A DNA stretch of 64,000 nucleotides from positions 62,001-126,000 of the forward strand of contig CAKZPI010000022.1 of the NCBI GenBank assembly GCA_937139155.1, in the 5' to 3' direction. The position numbers and the translations under genes are program-made. Below, piece after piece: positions 52,908 to 61,954 of the stretch; position 1 is the first letter of the stretch, and every line of letters begins with the position of its first letter. Under the pieces are notes generated by a model. It was given only the letters and a program-made list of their open reading frames with translations. It searched no databases and was not told where the DNA came from. The DNA comes from an uncultured Flavobacteriales bacterium. Lineage in GTDB: Bacteria; Bacteroidota; Bacteroidia; Flavobacteriales; JBLHRE01.

Positions 52908-53531
52908 TTGAAGAAAGCACTTGCGATTATTTTCGCAGTTCTTGGTATTGACCAGGCTGTAAAAATCTGGGTCAAAACCAGCATGTATTTGGGCCAAGAA
53001 CATCGGATTTTCGATTGGTTCATCATTCATTTTACCGAAAACAACGGAATGGCCTTTGGGCTTGAACTGGGAGGAGAGTTTGGGAAAATACTTTTAACCC
53101 TTTTCCGAATTGGGGCGGTGGTAGGATTGTTCTACCTCCTGAAACAACTCCTTAAAAAAGGCGCCCCAAATCTGTCAACCATTGCCTTCAGCCTAATCAT
53201 TGCCGGGGCCCTGGGGAACATCCTCGACTCGGTTTTTTACGGATTAATTTTCTCAGATAGTTACGGACAATTGGCCAGCTTTTTTCCTGAAGGAGGAGGC
53301 TATGCCGGGCTTTTTCAAGGAAGAGTGGTAGACATGCTGTACTTACCTATTTACAAAGGCTTTCTTCCTGAATGGATCCCCTTTAAAGGAGGCGATTATT
53401 TCGTCTTCTTCAGGCCCGTATTCAACATTGCTGATACGGCCATTACCGTAGGGGTTTTAATCCTCCTACTCTTCCAAAGGAATACCCTTTCTTTACTTGA
53501 TTTCCAAGGGACTGAAAAAGCCGAAAACTGA
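52908..53531 (+). CDS. lspA: lipoprotein signal peptidase
   Basis: A 207-residue inner-membrane aspartic protease that removes signal peptides from diacylated prolipoproteins. The four transmembrane segments and both catalytic aspartates are visible in GALGNILDS and FNIADTAITVG, with the N-terminal FAVLGIDQAVK motif. Start is TTG 52908, three bases after the DksA-like stop. A loop of about 40 residues between the last two segments is longer than in E. coli LspA, as in other Bacteroidota. It would mature the many lipoproteins in this window, including PorW. Confidence 0.96.
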   Translation: MKKALAIIFAVLGIDQAVKIWVKTSMYLGQEHRIFDWFIIHFTENNGMAFGLELGGEFGKILLTLFRIGAVVGLFYLLKQLLKKGAPNLSTIAFSLIIAGALGNILDSVFYGLIFSDSYGQLASFFPEGGGYAGLFQGRVVDMLYLPIYKGFLPEWIPFKGGDYFVFFRPVFNIADTAITVGVLILLLFQRNTLSLLDFQGTEKAEN

Positions 53532-53550
53532 TTGGCATCATTATTTTTTG

Positions 53551-53558
53551 TACTTTTG
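53551..53558 (+). promoter_or_regulatory. -7 box for the following T9SS cargo gene (TACTTTTG)
   Basis: TACTTTTG matches TAnnTTTG fully, 30 bases before the ATG. A TTGG lies 15 bases upstream (53532-53535), short of the usual spacer. Confidence 0.6.
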
Positions 53559-53588
53559 CTGGCGCAAATCATAAATTGAAATCGGCTC

Positions 53589-55451
53589 ATGCAAAATTTA
53601 TTACGCAAAACACTTTCTGTTTTCGCCTTAGTTTTAATGACTTATGCTTACTCAAGCGCTCAGTGTAGTCAATGTACACCTGACCTAGCTTGTCTGCCTC
53701 AAGGAGGTTCTCCATTCGCGCTTTGCCCGGATACCCCTGATAATGTTACTCCTAATCAGTTTTACGACGAAACCCTAACCCTTTATGTTGCTGAAAGTTT
53801 TGAACCTCAGCCTGGTTTCACCGTGACCTTTGATGAAATTGAAATCCTTTCTTTCAACAACCTTCCTTCAGGCTTGGTTTGGAGCACCAACACTCCTGAT
53901 AATATTTTCTATCCTGCTCAGTCTGAGCATAACTGCATTAAGGTATGCGGTGTTTCCGGAGCCACTCCTGGAACCTACAATGCCGACATGGAAATTCGCT
54001 TTTTAGCCAATGCAGGAGCCTTTGGGACCTTTGAAGACACCAATAGCTTTCCCATCACCTTTACCGTTGGTGCAGGTGGAAGCGGAAATGCCCTTTTCTC
54101 TCTGTTCCCGAAAACAGGATGTGCTCCTCTTTCGGTAACGGCAACCAATAATTTCCAAGAGTCAACCTACACGCCAATTCCTGGGGTTACTCAAGGCGTT
54201 GTTTACAACTGGAGCTTTGGAAATGGAGACAGCAGCAATTTAGAAAACCCAAATCCGGTTACTTATAACGCTCAGGGCTCTTACCCCGTTAATTTGAACG
54301 TGGTGGTTGACACCTTCGGCTTTTTCCTAAATGAGGTTAGAATTACAAGCTTAGGCTGTACTGACCCACTGGATGATCCAGATGTTTACGTTGAGATTTT
54401 TGACGCTGATTCTTTGGTTTTCACCTCTGTTGACAACCCAGTAGAAGCTGCTGATTCTGTAACCTTAGGAGTGAATCTACTCCTTATCAATCCTCCTTAT
54501 ACCATTGAGGTTTGGGATGCAGGTGGATCTGGTGGCCTATTTTCAGGCGACCTTACCACAGACAACTGCGTGAACGGTACAACGGCAAGCAGTCCGACCA
54601 ATCTTAGCCTTCCTGCAATTGATAGCTACGGAACCTCTGTTTTGTCGGCCACCAACGGTAGCTTGGCATTTGAGTATGTAATTGTTAAGCCCGTTGTAAC
54701 GGAATCTTATACGGATACGGTTGAGGTTAATGGAATGGTTTCTACCACTCCAGTGATTTCTGCTTCGGCTACTGAGGTTTGTGTAGGAACACCTGCCACC
54801 CTTACTGCCAATTCTGGATTTGCTACCTACCAATGGTATTTAGATGGTCAGATTATGAACGGAGAGACCAATTCAACCTTAACCACCGATGTTTCTGGAA
54901 ACTATACGGTTTCCGTTACGGAAGCTGGTAACTCTTGCGACGCAGTTTCAAGTCCGGTTAGCATTACATCTCTTCCTGCCCCTTCGGTTCCTTTGGTTGA
55001 GGTAAGTGGAGATACCCTATTTACCCAAGTAGTTGCTACGGGTTACCAATGGTTCTTCAACGGAAACATGATTCCTGGAGAGACCAATAGCTTTATTATA
55101 GCCACAGTTGCTGGTGAGTATAAGCTTGCCGTATTCAATGCTGACGGATGCGGAACCTATTCTAAGCCTGAAATGGTTGGGTCTATTGGAATGGAAGAAG
55201 CTTTCGCTGGAATGAATGTATATCCTAATCCAAGCAATGGGAATTTCACCCTTGAGTTCAGCGTAGAAGGAAGCTCTACCACCAATCTAAGCATCTATGA
55301 CCTTAGCGGAAGATTGGCCCACCAAGAAACCATCAATGGCTCTGGAAACATTGTGTATTCTCTAAGCCTTACCAACTTGCCTGCCGGCACCTACCTTCTT
55401 GAGCTTTCCAATGACTCAGGAAGAAACATTCAAAGAATTTCGGTTCAATAA
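53589..55451 (+). CDS. T9SS cargo protein with PKD and Ig-like regions, type A sorting domain
   Basis: A 620-residue secreted protein with signal peptide (TLSVFALVLMTYAYSSAQ). Residues about 20-160 are a Cys-containing N-terminal domain. A PKD-type region follows near 170-250 (SLFPKTGCAPLSVTATNNF, then YNWSFGNGDSSN). Two Ig-like beta regions with the ATYQWYLDGQ and TGYQWFFNGN phrases lie at about 395-530. The last 75 residues are a type A sorting domain (MNVYPNPSNGNFTLEF, SIYDLSGRL, LPAGTYLLEL). It should be exported by the T9SS. Binding partner is unknown. A terminator follows about 30 bases after the stop. Confidence 0.88.
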   Translation: MQNLLRKTLSVFALVLMTYAYSSAQCSQCTPDLACLPQGGSPFALCPDTPDNVTPNQFYDETLTLYVAESFEPQPGFTVTFDEIEILSFNNLPSGLVWSTNTPDNIFYPAQSEHNCIKVCGVSGATPGTYNADMEIRFLANAGAFGTFEDTNSFPITFTVGAGGSGNALFSLFPKTGCAPLSVTATNNFQESTYTPIPGVTQGVVYNWSFGNGDSSNLENPNPVTYNAQGSYPVNLNVVVDTFGFFLNEVRITSLGCTDPLDDPDVYVEIFDADSLVFTSVDNPVEAADSVTLGVNLLLINPPYTIEVWDAGGSGGLFSGDLTTDNCVNGTTASSPTNLSLPAIDSYGTSVLSATNGSLAFEYVIVKPVVTESYTDTVEVNGMVSTTPVISASATEVCVGTPATLTANSGFATYQWYLDGQIMNGETNSTLTTDVSGNYTVSVTEAGNSCDAVSSPVSITSLPAPSVPLVEVSGDTLFTQVVATGYQWFFNGNMIPGETNSFIIATVAGEYKLAVFNADGCGTYSKPEMVGSIGMEEAFAGMNVYPNPSNGNFTLEFSVEGSSTTNLSIYDLSGRLAHQETINGSGNIVYSLSLTNLPAGTYLLELSNDSGRNIQRISVQ

Positions 55452-55479
55452 CCGCATACCAATCAAGCCAACCAGAAAA

Positions 55480-55510
55480 AGCTGTCTCCTAACCGAGGCG
55501 GCTTTTTTTT
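55480..55510 (+). terminator. rho-independent terminator after the T9SS cargo gene
   Basis: AGCTGTCTC pairs with GAGGCGGCT over nine pairs (two G-T wobbles) around a CTAACC loop, followed by eight T residues. Confidence 0.9.
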
Positions 55511-55845
55511 GGTAATAGGAAGTAGGCAATAGGTACTAGGCAATAGGTACTAGGGGTTCTAGTAACATAAAGTTTTCCGTCAGGGAATCGGTCAAAGACT
55601 AAGGTCCCAGCGCCAGAGGAATCGGGGTTTTGAGAGTGACTGGTGACTGGATTGTTCGATAATTGAACATCTTAACGCCTGAATCAGCCAACCGCTTTTT
55701 GAGGTATTAGAAAATAGGAACTTGGACCTAGGTGGTTTGACCCTGCCCGAAATTGATCACCTCAACGATTCAACAATTAGCTGGCCAATGGCTAAAAGAA
55801 AAGAGCCAAGAGCCTTCCGGAGGACTAGGAATTTCCGCTAGATTT
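55511..55845 (+). repeat. third, decayed locus of the composite intergenic repeat
   Basis: This fills most of the 445-base gap between the terminator and the FkbM gene. It keeps the same blocks and the same orientation as the clusters near 20-22 kb: AATAGGTACTAGG repeats, two TGACTGG heptamers (55637-55650), GAACTTGGACCTAGGTGG, a CTGCCCGAAATTGATCACC stretch, and CTCAACGATTCAAC. Sequence drift is clearly greater than between the other copies. No gene is seen. The last 50 bases before the FkbM start lie outside the repeat. Confidence 0.8.
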
Positions 55846-55896
55846 AAAACCATTTATTCTACTATATTCATCCCATATAATTCCTAGTCAAAAAAT

Positions 55897-56637
55897 ATGT
55901 CAGTTTCATTTAAGGAATCCTTGAAATCTACCCTTCGGGAAACCCTAATTCGTCTCAACATTGATCTTACTAAAAACTTAAAGTATGATCGACTTACCCG
56001 TAAGATTCTTCAGGCCTATCTAAAACCGGATTATAACTGTGTAGATGTAGGCTGTCACAAAGGCGAAATCATGGACTTATGTTTAACCTATGCCCCAAAA
56101 GGAAAACATATCGGATTTGAACCGATTCCTTATCTCTACCAAGGCTTATGTGAGCGGTTTGAGTCTAAAGCAAAAATTTTGCCCTATGCCCTTGCAGAGG
56201 CAAATGGAACTTCCTCTTTTCAGTGGGTGAAAAATGCGCCGGCTTATTCTGGATTGAAACGTCGGAGATATGACATCGAAAATCCTGAAATAGAAGAAAT
56301 TCAGGTTGAACTAAGAACCCTAAACGAAGTAGTCGGGCCAGAGAGAATTGACTTTCTGAAAATCGATGTGGAAGGTGGCGAATTAGGAGTTCTCAAAGGG
56401 GGGCTTGAAAAGTTAAAACAAGATAAACCCCTTATCCTATTTGAATTCGGAAAGGGGGCCAGTGATTTTTACAAAACCCGACCAGAAGACATATTCAACC
56501 TCTTATGCCATGAAATAGGCTTGAGGATTTACAACCTTAAATCATATGCCAATGGGGGGGGTATTTCGCTGGAAATCAATGAGTTCAAATCTTGTTTTGA
56601 TGAGGGGACGGAATACTACTTTGTGGCGGCTCCTTAG
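55897..56637 (+). CDS. FkbM family methyltransferase
   Basis: A 246-residue SAM-dependent methyltransferase. The SAM-binding loop is VDVGCHKGEIMDL, followed by HIGFEPIPYLYQ, and the family's catalytic-side motif is FLKIDVEGGELGVLKGG. FkbM-type enzymes methylate hydroxyls on sugars or polyketides and are often found with glycan or capsule genes. The neighbour, an Alg9-like mannosyltransferase 92 bases downstream, fits sugar methylation, but the substrate cannot be read from sequence. It follows the third composite-repeat locus. Confidence 0.92.
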   Translation: MSVSFKESLKSTLRETLIRLNIDLTKNLKYDRLTRKILQAYLKPDYNCVDVGCHKGEIMDLCLTYAPKGKHIGFEPIPYLYQGLCERFESKAKILPYALAEANGTSSFQWVKNAPAYSGLKRRRYDIENPEIEEIQVELRTLNEVVGPERIDFLKIDVEGGELGVLKGGLEKLKQDKPLILFEFGKGASDFYKTRPEDIFNLLCHEIGLRIYNLKSYANGGGISLEINEFKSCFDEGTEYYFVAAP

Positions 56638-56729
56638 AGCAGACATTGCACCTTAATTCTTCCGTTCTTTGCCGCTTGAGCATCCCTGATTTTACATTCA
56701 AGACGAAAGCTTAAAAGTATTTAGACGAA

Positions 56730-58226
56730 ATGAAGTCGTTCATCTTTAATTCTAAATTTTTCTTCACGTTCGGGGCCTTGATGTTTCTAATTACAGCCTG
56801 GAATTCATCGGGGTATTTTCATGGGGATGAGCATTACCAAATTCTTGAGTTTGCCAGATGGAAACTGGGCCTTACTCTAGCAGAATCGCTCCCATGGGAG
56901 TTTAATGAGCAAATCAGACCAACCCTCCACCCCAGTCTTGCCTATATTTTTCTGAAAGCAGCATTCTGGTTAAACATCGAGAATCCCTATACTCAAACCT
57001 TTTTATTACGCTTATTTACGGGGTGCTTTGCCCTTTTTAGCATTCTGTTTTTTTGGAAAGAATCAAAGGGGCAATTTGAGTCAAGGCAGCTCCAAATCTT
57101 GTATTTAGCCTTGTTTTTTCTGCTCTGGTTCATGCCCTTTTTAAGCGTGCGGTTCTCTTCAGAAACATTGGGAGGTCTTTGGTTGCTTATAGGCTTAGGA
57201 TTCTTCTATGACGATAAACGGAGGGCTCGCTTTCTTTTCATGGGCCTTTGTTTTGGCTTGTCCTTTCTTTTCAGGTATCAAATGGCCCTTGCCATTTTGG
57301 GCTTTGGACTCTGGCTTCTGCTCATTCAGAAAACGCCCTTCCGTCAATTGGTGACCATGACTTTTGGTTTTTTGGCGGTCTGTGGAATAGGGTTCTTGGT
57401 TGACTCATGGTTTTACAATGAATTGGTTTTCACACCCTGGAACTATTTTTATGAAACCATATTAAATACAGAAAGTCCAAGCTTTGGGTCGGCCCCTATG
57501 CACTATTACCTCTTTAGTATATTTTCGTATTCTGGTTTCTGGGTAGGGTTTCCTTTTTTGGTTTTTCTTTTTTGGCTGCTTATTAAAAAGCCAAAAACCA
57601 TGGTTCTTTGGCCCATTTTCTTTTTCATTTTGGGCCATTCTTTGGTGCCCCATAAAGAAATACGTTTCTTATTTCCTATAGCCTTCCTTTTGCCCTTATT
57701 CTTTATGCAAGGTTTACGCGGATTCAAGGAGTCTTACCCTTTGAAGAGGCTAGAGAAACCCCTTTTAGCTTATGCCTATTTTTTCTTGGGTCTCAACCTT
57801 TTGGGGCTAGTGGCTATGGGCTTCAAACCAGCAAGCATTGGCCGGATGGAAATCACCGAAATGATTCATGAAAGCCAGACCTCAGAAAGGATTCACTTAA
57901 TTTATGGTGAAGATGCCAACCCATATGATCCATGGGGCGGCTTATATGCCCATCATTACCTTCCGGAGGGAATACAGGAGACGGAAATTAAGAGCCTCTG
58001 CGATTTAGACGATTCAAAATTAATGCCTTCAGCCCAGAACTTCTTGGTGGTTACTAAGCATCAACTTAATAACCCAGAATGTATTGAGGTCCTTGAAGGT
58101 ATGAAGACGGAAAAATTAGGACAAAGCATGCCTGCATGGATTGAGAGGGTCAATATTTGGTTCAGCAATGGAAGACTCTTGGTTCTTTACAAGTTGGAAC
58201 CTACTCAGGGTCTAAAGATTTTTTAG
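56730..58226 (+). CDS. Alg9-like (GT22) membrane mannosyltransferase
   Basis: A 498-residue polytopic GT-C transferase. The first loop carries YFHGDEHYQILE (HxDE at residues 31-34), the GT22 signature loop that includes the catalytic acid, and a later SLVPHKEIRFLFP stretch matches the family's HKExRF(L/I) motif. About ten transmembrane segments fill residues 10-365, and a soluble C-terminal domain follows. Eukaryotic relatives (Alg9, PIG-B) add mannose from dolichol-phosphate-mannose; bacterial members presumably use polyprenyl-phosphate sugars for surface or glycoprotein glycans. With the FkbM neighbour it may form a small glycan-modification pair. Confidence 0.85.
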   Translation: MKSFIFNSKFFFTFGALMFLITAWNSSGYFHGDEHYQILEFARWKLGLTLAESLPWEFNEQIRPTLHPSLAYIFLKAAFWLNIENPYTQTFLLRLFTGCFALFSILFFWKESKGQFESRQLQILYLALFFLLWFMPFLSVRFSSETLGGLWLLIGLGFFYDDKRRARFLFMGLCFGLSFLFRYQMALAILGFGLWLLLIQKTPFRQLVTMTFGFLAVCGIGFLVDSWFYNELVFTPWNYFYETILNTESPSFGSAPMHYYLFSIFSYSGFWVGFPFLVFLFWLLIKKPKTMVLWPIFFFILGHSLVPHKEIRFLFPIAFLLPLFFMQGLRGFKESYPLKRLEKPLLAYAYFFLGLNLLGLVAMGFKPASIGRMEITEMIHESQTSERIHLIYGEDANPYDPWGGLYAHHYLPEGIQETEIKSLCDLDDSKLMPSAQNFLVVTKHQLNNPECIEVLEGMKTEKLGQSMPAWIERVNIWFSNGRLLVLYKLEPTQGLKIF

Positions 58227-58248
58227 TTATCCCTTTCGGCGAAATCAA

Positions 58249-58281
58249 AAAAAGCCACACCCCGAAACAGGGCATGGCTTT
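58249..58281 (-). terminator. rho-independent terminator for the minus-strand lipoprotein gene
   Basis: On the minus strand AAAGCCA and TGGCTTT pair, with an inner CCC/GGG pair across a small internal loop, and a T-rich run follows. On the plus strand the T run is short, so it works mainly for the minus-strand gene, though it also lies after the GT22 gene. Confidence 0.8.
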
Positions 58282-58303
58282 AAGCTAGGTTAGAGGCGAT
58301 ATA

Positions 58304-58936
58304 TTATTCTGAGTCAAAGCTCATATTCGAAGCAATATTGGCTTCAATCAAAGCCCGAATGGCCTCATTTGAATTTTCGTTGATGCGTATCACATTATCG
58401 CTATCAATAACCGCATTGGCAAAGTCAACTCCGGCAAACATCCCGTCAAGGTCCATCAAAAGAATGAAATCAACATTGCTTCCTTCTTCTGCGGTCTCAC
58501 CGTCTTCTGACTCAATTTCAAACTCACCTTCCATAGAGGTTGCAAATTCAAAATCGTACGAGTTACCATTGCTCTCTGCAGTACCTCGAACAATCATGGA
58601 AGATCCTCCATTCAAATTGGCACTCATATCAAACTCCAGTTCAGTATAGGTTCCTGCGGCAAGCTCCACCTCGTTGGTTCCGTCAGAGCTCAATAAATCG
58701 AAGGTATAGTTCCCTTCAAATTCCATTTCTTGATCTTGTCCTGACTCAGGCTCAAAATCGATGTCAATGTCAGATAGGGAAACCTTGGCCTCTGAATACA
58801 CAAAGGTGCTGGCCTGACGGTTTGAATTGTCTCCATTCTTTACCCGAAACTCGCCTTCAGGGTCTCCTTTGGAGCAACCCATTAAAACCAATGCTGGCAA
58901 TACTGCTGCTAAAATTTTAAATCTCGTTTTCATCAT
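58304..58936 (-). CDS. acidic lipoprotein of unknown function
   Basis: A 210-residue lipoprotein (lipobox LVLMGC). The mature part is strongly acidic and rich in Glu, Asp, Ser and Asn, with beta-strand patterns such as FVYSEAKVSLSDIDIDFEPE and VELAAGTYTELEFDMSANL that resemble DUF4382-type periplasmic beta-sandwich lipoproteins. The C-terminal 45 residues are helical (IRINENSNEAIRALIEANIA). The start has two consecutive ATG codons. It stands alone in the minus orientation with its own terminator. No function can be assigned. Confidence 0.8.
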   Translation of the reverse strand: MMKTRFKILAAVLPALVLMGCSKGDPEGEFRVKNGDNSNRQASTFVYSEAKVSLSDIDIDFEPESGQDQEMEFEGNYTFDLLSSDGTNEVELAAGTYTELEFDMSANLNGGSSMIVRGTAESNGNSYDFEFATSMEGEFEIESEDGETAEEGSNVDFILLMDLDGMFAGVDFANAVIDSDNVIRINENSNEAIRALIEANIASNMSFDSE

Positions 58937-59204
58937 TATAGGTTTTTTTGTTCACCTCCTAACTCCCAATTAAAATGCCATGATTGCCTATGGGCATTCC
59001 CTTGACATAAATTATGAGCAATTTCAGGGCTTTTCGGATGTTTCCCCTTTCCAGAGAACCAGGATAGAACCTTGAAGTTATTTTCATTTTGAAAACGTAT
59101 CCTCAAATTGACCTTGTTTTGCTTAAGGTACAAGGAGGAAATGAAGCAGGATTTCAATTTTCAGGAGAATTTGAAAACTCCAAAAGGCTTACTACCTTGG
59201 AGGC

Positions 59205-59705
59205 ATGGAATTAGACAAAGGAAAAGAGCAGTTTATAGAATGCTGGACCTCCATGGGGTCATCTTGGGGCATTAACCGGACCATGGCCCAGATTCATGCC
59301 TTTTTAATGGCCAGCTCAAGGCCGATGAATACAGATGAAATCATGAAAGGCCTCAGCATTTCAAGGGGGAATGTAAATATGAACGTCCGGAATCTTATGG
59401 AATGGGGCTTGGTTTCTAAATCTACCCCGAATGGCGGCAGAAAAGAGTATTTTGAGGCAGACAAGGACGTTTGGCAAGCCGCCCGGAAGATGATAAACAT
59501 GCGAAGACAGACCGAGTTGGAGCCAGTGGTTGGAGTGCTTAAAGGCCTGAGAAAAGTGGAGGGGGAAGGAAAGGAGGCAGAAGAGTTTAGAGATATGATG
59601 AAGTCAATGTATAAATTGGCGAACCGAACCAATAAGGCCCTTGTTCGATTAGAGAAAAACCAAGACTCAGCCGTTTTAAGCGTTTTGAGCAAAATGCTTA
59701 AATAA
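59205..59705 (+). CDS. GbsR/MarR-type transcriptional regulator
   Basis: A 166-residue winged-helix protein matching the GbsR family. It has the opening helix FIECWTSMGSSWGINRTMAQIH, then the HTH helices TDEIMKGLSISRGNVNMNVRNLMEWGLV with the wing SKSTPNGGRKEYF, and a long C-terminal helix for dimerisation. Such regulators in Bacillus control glycine-betaine synthesis, but Bacteroidota homologues are only broadly defined. GGAG just before the ATG serves as a ribosome site. It is one base ahead of the following small membrane protein, so it may regulate it. Confidence 0.88.
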   Translation: MELDKGKEQFIECWTSMGSSWGINRTMAQIHAFLMASSRPMNTDEIMKGLSISRGNVNMNVRNLMEWGLVSKSTPNGGRKEYFEADKDVWQAARKMINMRRQTELEPVVGVLKGLRKVEGEGKEAEEFRDMMKSMYKLANRTNKALVRLEKNQDSAVLSVLSKMLK

Positions 59706-59706
59706 G

Positions 59707-60084
59707 ATGCTTAGCACCATTGATGCCTATATCAATCTGATTTTCACTCTCTTTGCCTTGGCGGTTTTCACGGTTATGGACATCAATGGGTCCTATTTTC
59801 CAGCCATAATCACCCTTTATTTGGGCTTCTTTCAACTCATCTCTGCAGGAATTCGAACCTTTTATCAATTGGTAAATGCCCATCCTTTGAGAAGGTACTT
59901 AATCTACTATTGGGTTTTTGTGGCGGTTTATTTGGGATGGCTTTTTACAATGCCAGAAGACATTGAGGGCAAGCTCATTCTTACTCCTGGCTATTTAGCC
60001 GCCGTGTATTATTCAGGATTGACTTGGAAAATGCAGAAAATAAGCCATGAGGCCTATGATCAAACTAGCTCCAAGGGCTTTTGA
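59707..60084 (+). CDS. small membrane protein of unknown function
   Basis: A 125-residue protein with four hydrophobic segments at about residues 5-25, 29-50, 62-82 and 87-107, and a short hydrophilic C-terminus. The loop after the second segment contains [18 protein letters not shown]. It starts one base after the regulator stop, so they are likely one transcript, and its 3' end overlaps the convergent pheS gene by 20 bases. No family recognised. Confidence 0.75.
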   Translation: MLSTIDAYINLIFTLFALAVFTVMDINGSYFPAIITLYLGFFQLISAGIRTFYQLVNAHPLRRYLIYYWVFVAVYLGWLFTMPEDIEGKLILTPGYLAAVYYSGLTWKMQKISHEAYDQTSSKGF

Positions 60085-61087
60085 ATTGCTCCAGCATTCT
60101 CACATCGTTTTCAAACAGCATCCGGATGTCAGTAATGCCGTACCGTTGCATAGCAATCCGTTCAATACCCATTCCGAAAGCAAAGCCAGAGTATTCTTTA
60201 GAGTCGATTCCGCAGTTTTCTAAAACTTGTGGGTCAACCATACCGCAACCTAGAACTTCCAACCATCCGGTTCCCTTGGTGATTCTTTTGTCCACCTCAG
60301 TTTCAAGGCCCCAGTATACATCCATCTCTGCAGAAGGTTCTGTAAACGGAAAATAAGAGGGGCGTAGGCGGATTTTTGTCTTTCCGAAAAAGGCCTTGGC
60401 GAAATACAACAAGGTTTCTTTTAAGTCGGCAAAGGATACATTCTTGTCGATATAAAGCCCTTCAATTTGATGGAAAATGCAATGTGAGCGGGCCGAAATG
60501 GCTTCATTTCTAAAAACCCTTCCTGGAGAAATGGTACGAATGGGCGGCTTCCCGTTTTCCATTACCCGAACCTGTACGGAAGAGGTATGCGTACGTAAGG
60601 CCATTTCGTCTTCAGACTCAACAAAAAAGGTGTCTTGCATATCTCTGGCCGGATGTTCAGGCGGAAAATTCAGGGCCGTGAAATTATGCCAGTCGTCCTC
60701 AATTTCTGGTCCGGTAGAAACCGTGAAGCCAATCCTTGAGAAAATCTCAACAATCTCTTTACGCACCAAGCTCACTGGATGCCGGGAGCCAAGAGGCAAG
60801 GGGTAACCTGGGCGAGAAAGGTCTAAGCCCGAAGACTTGGAGGATTCATCTGAGCCAAGTTCCGCTTTTAAGGCGTCTACCTTTTCTTGAGCCGATTGCT
60901 TCAGCTGGTTCAAGGCTTGTCCGAAGGCCTTCTTTTCTTCGTTTGGCACCGATTTAAAATCAGCAAAAAGGGCGGTTAAGACCCCTTTCTTACCTAAAAA
61001 CTTAATTCGGAAGGCTTCGATTTCTTCCAAGGAATTGGAGGAAAATCCATCGACCTCTTTTAAATACGCCTGAACCTTTTCAATCAT
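60065..61087 (-). CDS. pheS: phenylalanyl-tRNA synthetase alpha subunit
   Basis: A 340-residue class II synthetase subunit. The N-terminal coiled coil covers the first 90 residues. Motif 2 is visible in [26 protein letters not shown], and motif 3 in [18 protein letters not shown]. It pairs with PheT, which is not in this window. Its promoter is clear (61104-61134). The stop overlaps the end of the convergent small membrane gene. Confidence 0.98.
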   Translation of the reverse strand: MIEKVQAYLKEVDGFSSNSLEEIEAFRIKFLGKKGVLTALFADFKSVPNEEKKAFGQALNQLKQSAQEKVDALKAELGSDESSKSSGLDLSRPGYPLPLGSRHPVSLVRKEIVEIFSRIGFTVSTGPEIEDDWHNFTALNFPPEHPARDMQDTFFVESEDEMALRTHTSSVQVRVMENGKPPIRTISPGRVFRNEAISARSHCIFHQIEGLYIDKNVSFADLKETLLYFAKAFFGKTKIRLRPSYFPFTEPSAEMDVYWGLETEVDKRITKGTGWLEVLGCGMVDPQVLENCGIDSKEYSGFAFGMGIERIAMQRYGITDIRMLFENDVRMLEQFKSPWS

Positions 61088-61103
61088 GTTTGAAAAATTT
61101 TGG

Positions 61104-61134
61104 CAAAAGTACCATAGTCTGAGCCTGTATCCAA
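61104..61134 (-). promoter_or_regulatory. promoter for pheS
   Basis: On the minus strand TTGG (61131-61134), a 19-base spacer and TACTTTTG (61104-61111) match the Bacteroidota consensus, 17 bases before the pheS ATG. Confidence 0.75.
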
Positions 61135-61207
61135 TAAGAAAACTTGAATGGGATAACTTTAGTCGTATATTTAGCCGCCTCGAAAACGAAAAATTAAAGC
61201 AAGTACG

Positions 61208-61552
61208 ATGAAACGACTGATGAAAACCGGAATTTTTGCCGGGGTAATTTTAACCATAATAAGCCTAAGCACTAGCTCTTGCTATAAAGACCCCTTTTAC
61301 AAAGCCTTGGTGATTGTAGAAGACACCCTTGGCAATCCTATTGAAGAAGCTGAGGTGCGATTGTATGCGCCTGTAAATGATAATCAGGTAGACACTACCC
61401 AAGAGACCAATGCCCAAGGCATTGTAGAGTTTGAATTTGAATTAGACGCCGTATTAAATATTGATGCGGTGAAGGGCACTTGGACTGGCTCTGGATTTGT
61501 TCAATTAAAAGAGAATGAGACCGTGGAAGAGACCATTATTCTTCGTCCATAA
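61208..61552 (+). CDS. small lipoprotein with carboxypeptidase-regulatory-like fold
   Basis: A 114-residue lipoprotein (lipobox TSSC). The mature part has the beta-sandwich pattern of carboxypeptidase regulatory-like/transthyretin folds: [20 protein letters not shown], then [13 protein letters not shown] and a final strand of ETIILRP. The TNAQG turn is typical of this fold. Function is unknown. TAACTTTA and TATATTTA elements near 61154 and 61167 resemble -7 boxes with one mismatch. Its 3' end overlaps the convergent gene by 17 bases. Confidence 0.8.
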   Translation: MKRLMKTGIFAGVILTIISLSTSSCYKDPFYKALVIVEDTLGNPIEEAEVRLYAPVNDNQVDTTQETNAQGIVEFEFELDAVLNIDAVKGTWTGSGFVQLKENETVEETIILRP

Positions 61553-61907
61553 CTTCCTCAAAAAATCCGCGGTTCTCAAAATACGTGATAACCGCTTCTT
61601 TCATTAAAACCGACTGCTGGCCTGGCTTCAAGGCTGGCAGTTTTTCTTTTAGGGTAAAATGTGGCCAACCTTCTGCATCATATTTCTCAAACTCATAATA
61701 GCCGAGGGGCTCTAAAACGGTGCAAATGGCAATATGCATGAGCTCCATTTTTTGATCTTTTTTATACTTTTTTTTGCCCTTACCAAGCTCGTTAACACCA
61801 ATCAGAAACAGCACTCCCTCAAGGTTTAAGGCATCTCCCTCACCGAAGTCCTGGCCAAGTTTGGCGCAGAGCTCCTTCCATTTTTCAGCTGAATTTTTAT
61901 TTTTCAT
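61536..61907 (-). CDS. conserved protein of unknown function
   Basis: A 123-residue soluble protein with a mixed helix/strand pattern and phrases such as LNLEGVLFLIGVNELGKG, MELMHIAICTVLEPLGYYEF and DAEGWPHFTLKEKLPAL. It looks like a conserved Bacteroidota protein, but I do not recognise a characterised family. It is divergent from cvpA, 47 bases away. Confidence 0.75.
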   Translation of the reverse strand: MKNKNSAEKWKELCAKLGQDFGEGDALNLEGVLFLIGVNELGKGKKKYKKDQKMELMHIAICTVLEPLGYYEFEKYDAEGWPHFTLKEKLPALKPGQQSVLMKEAVITYFENRGFFEEVMDEE

Positions 61908-61954
61908 GCTTGCAAATTAAGTGAGGAAAAGAGAAAAGAATTACATTCGTTGAC

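Noticed and set aside
58937..59204. Small minus-strand reading frame of 73 residues
   Set aside because: It has no recognisable domain or signal peptide, and its composition looks like translated intergenic sequence, so I treat it as the promoter region between the divergent genes.
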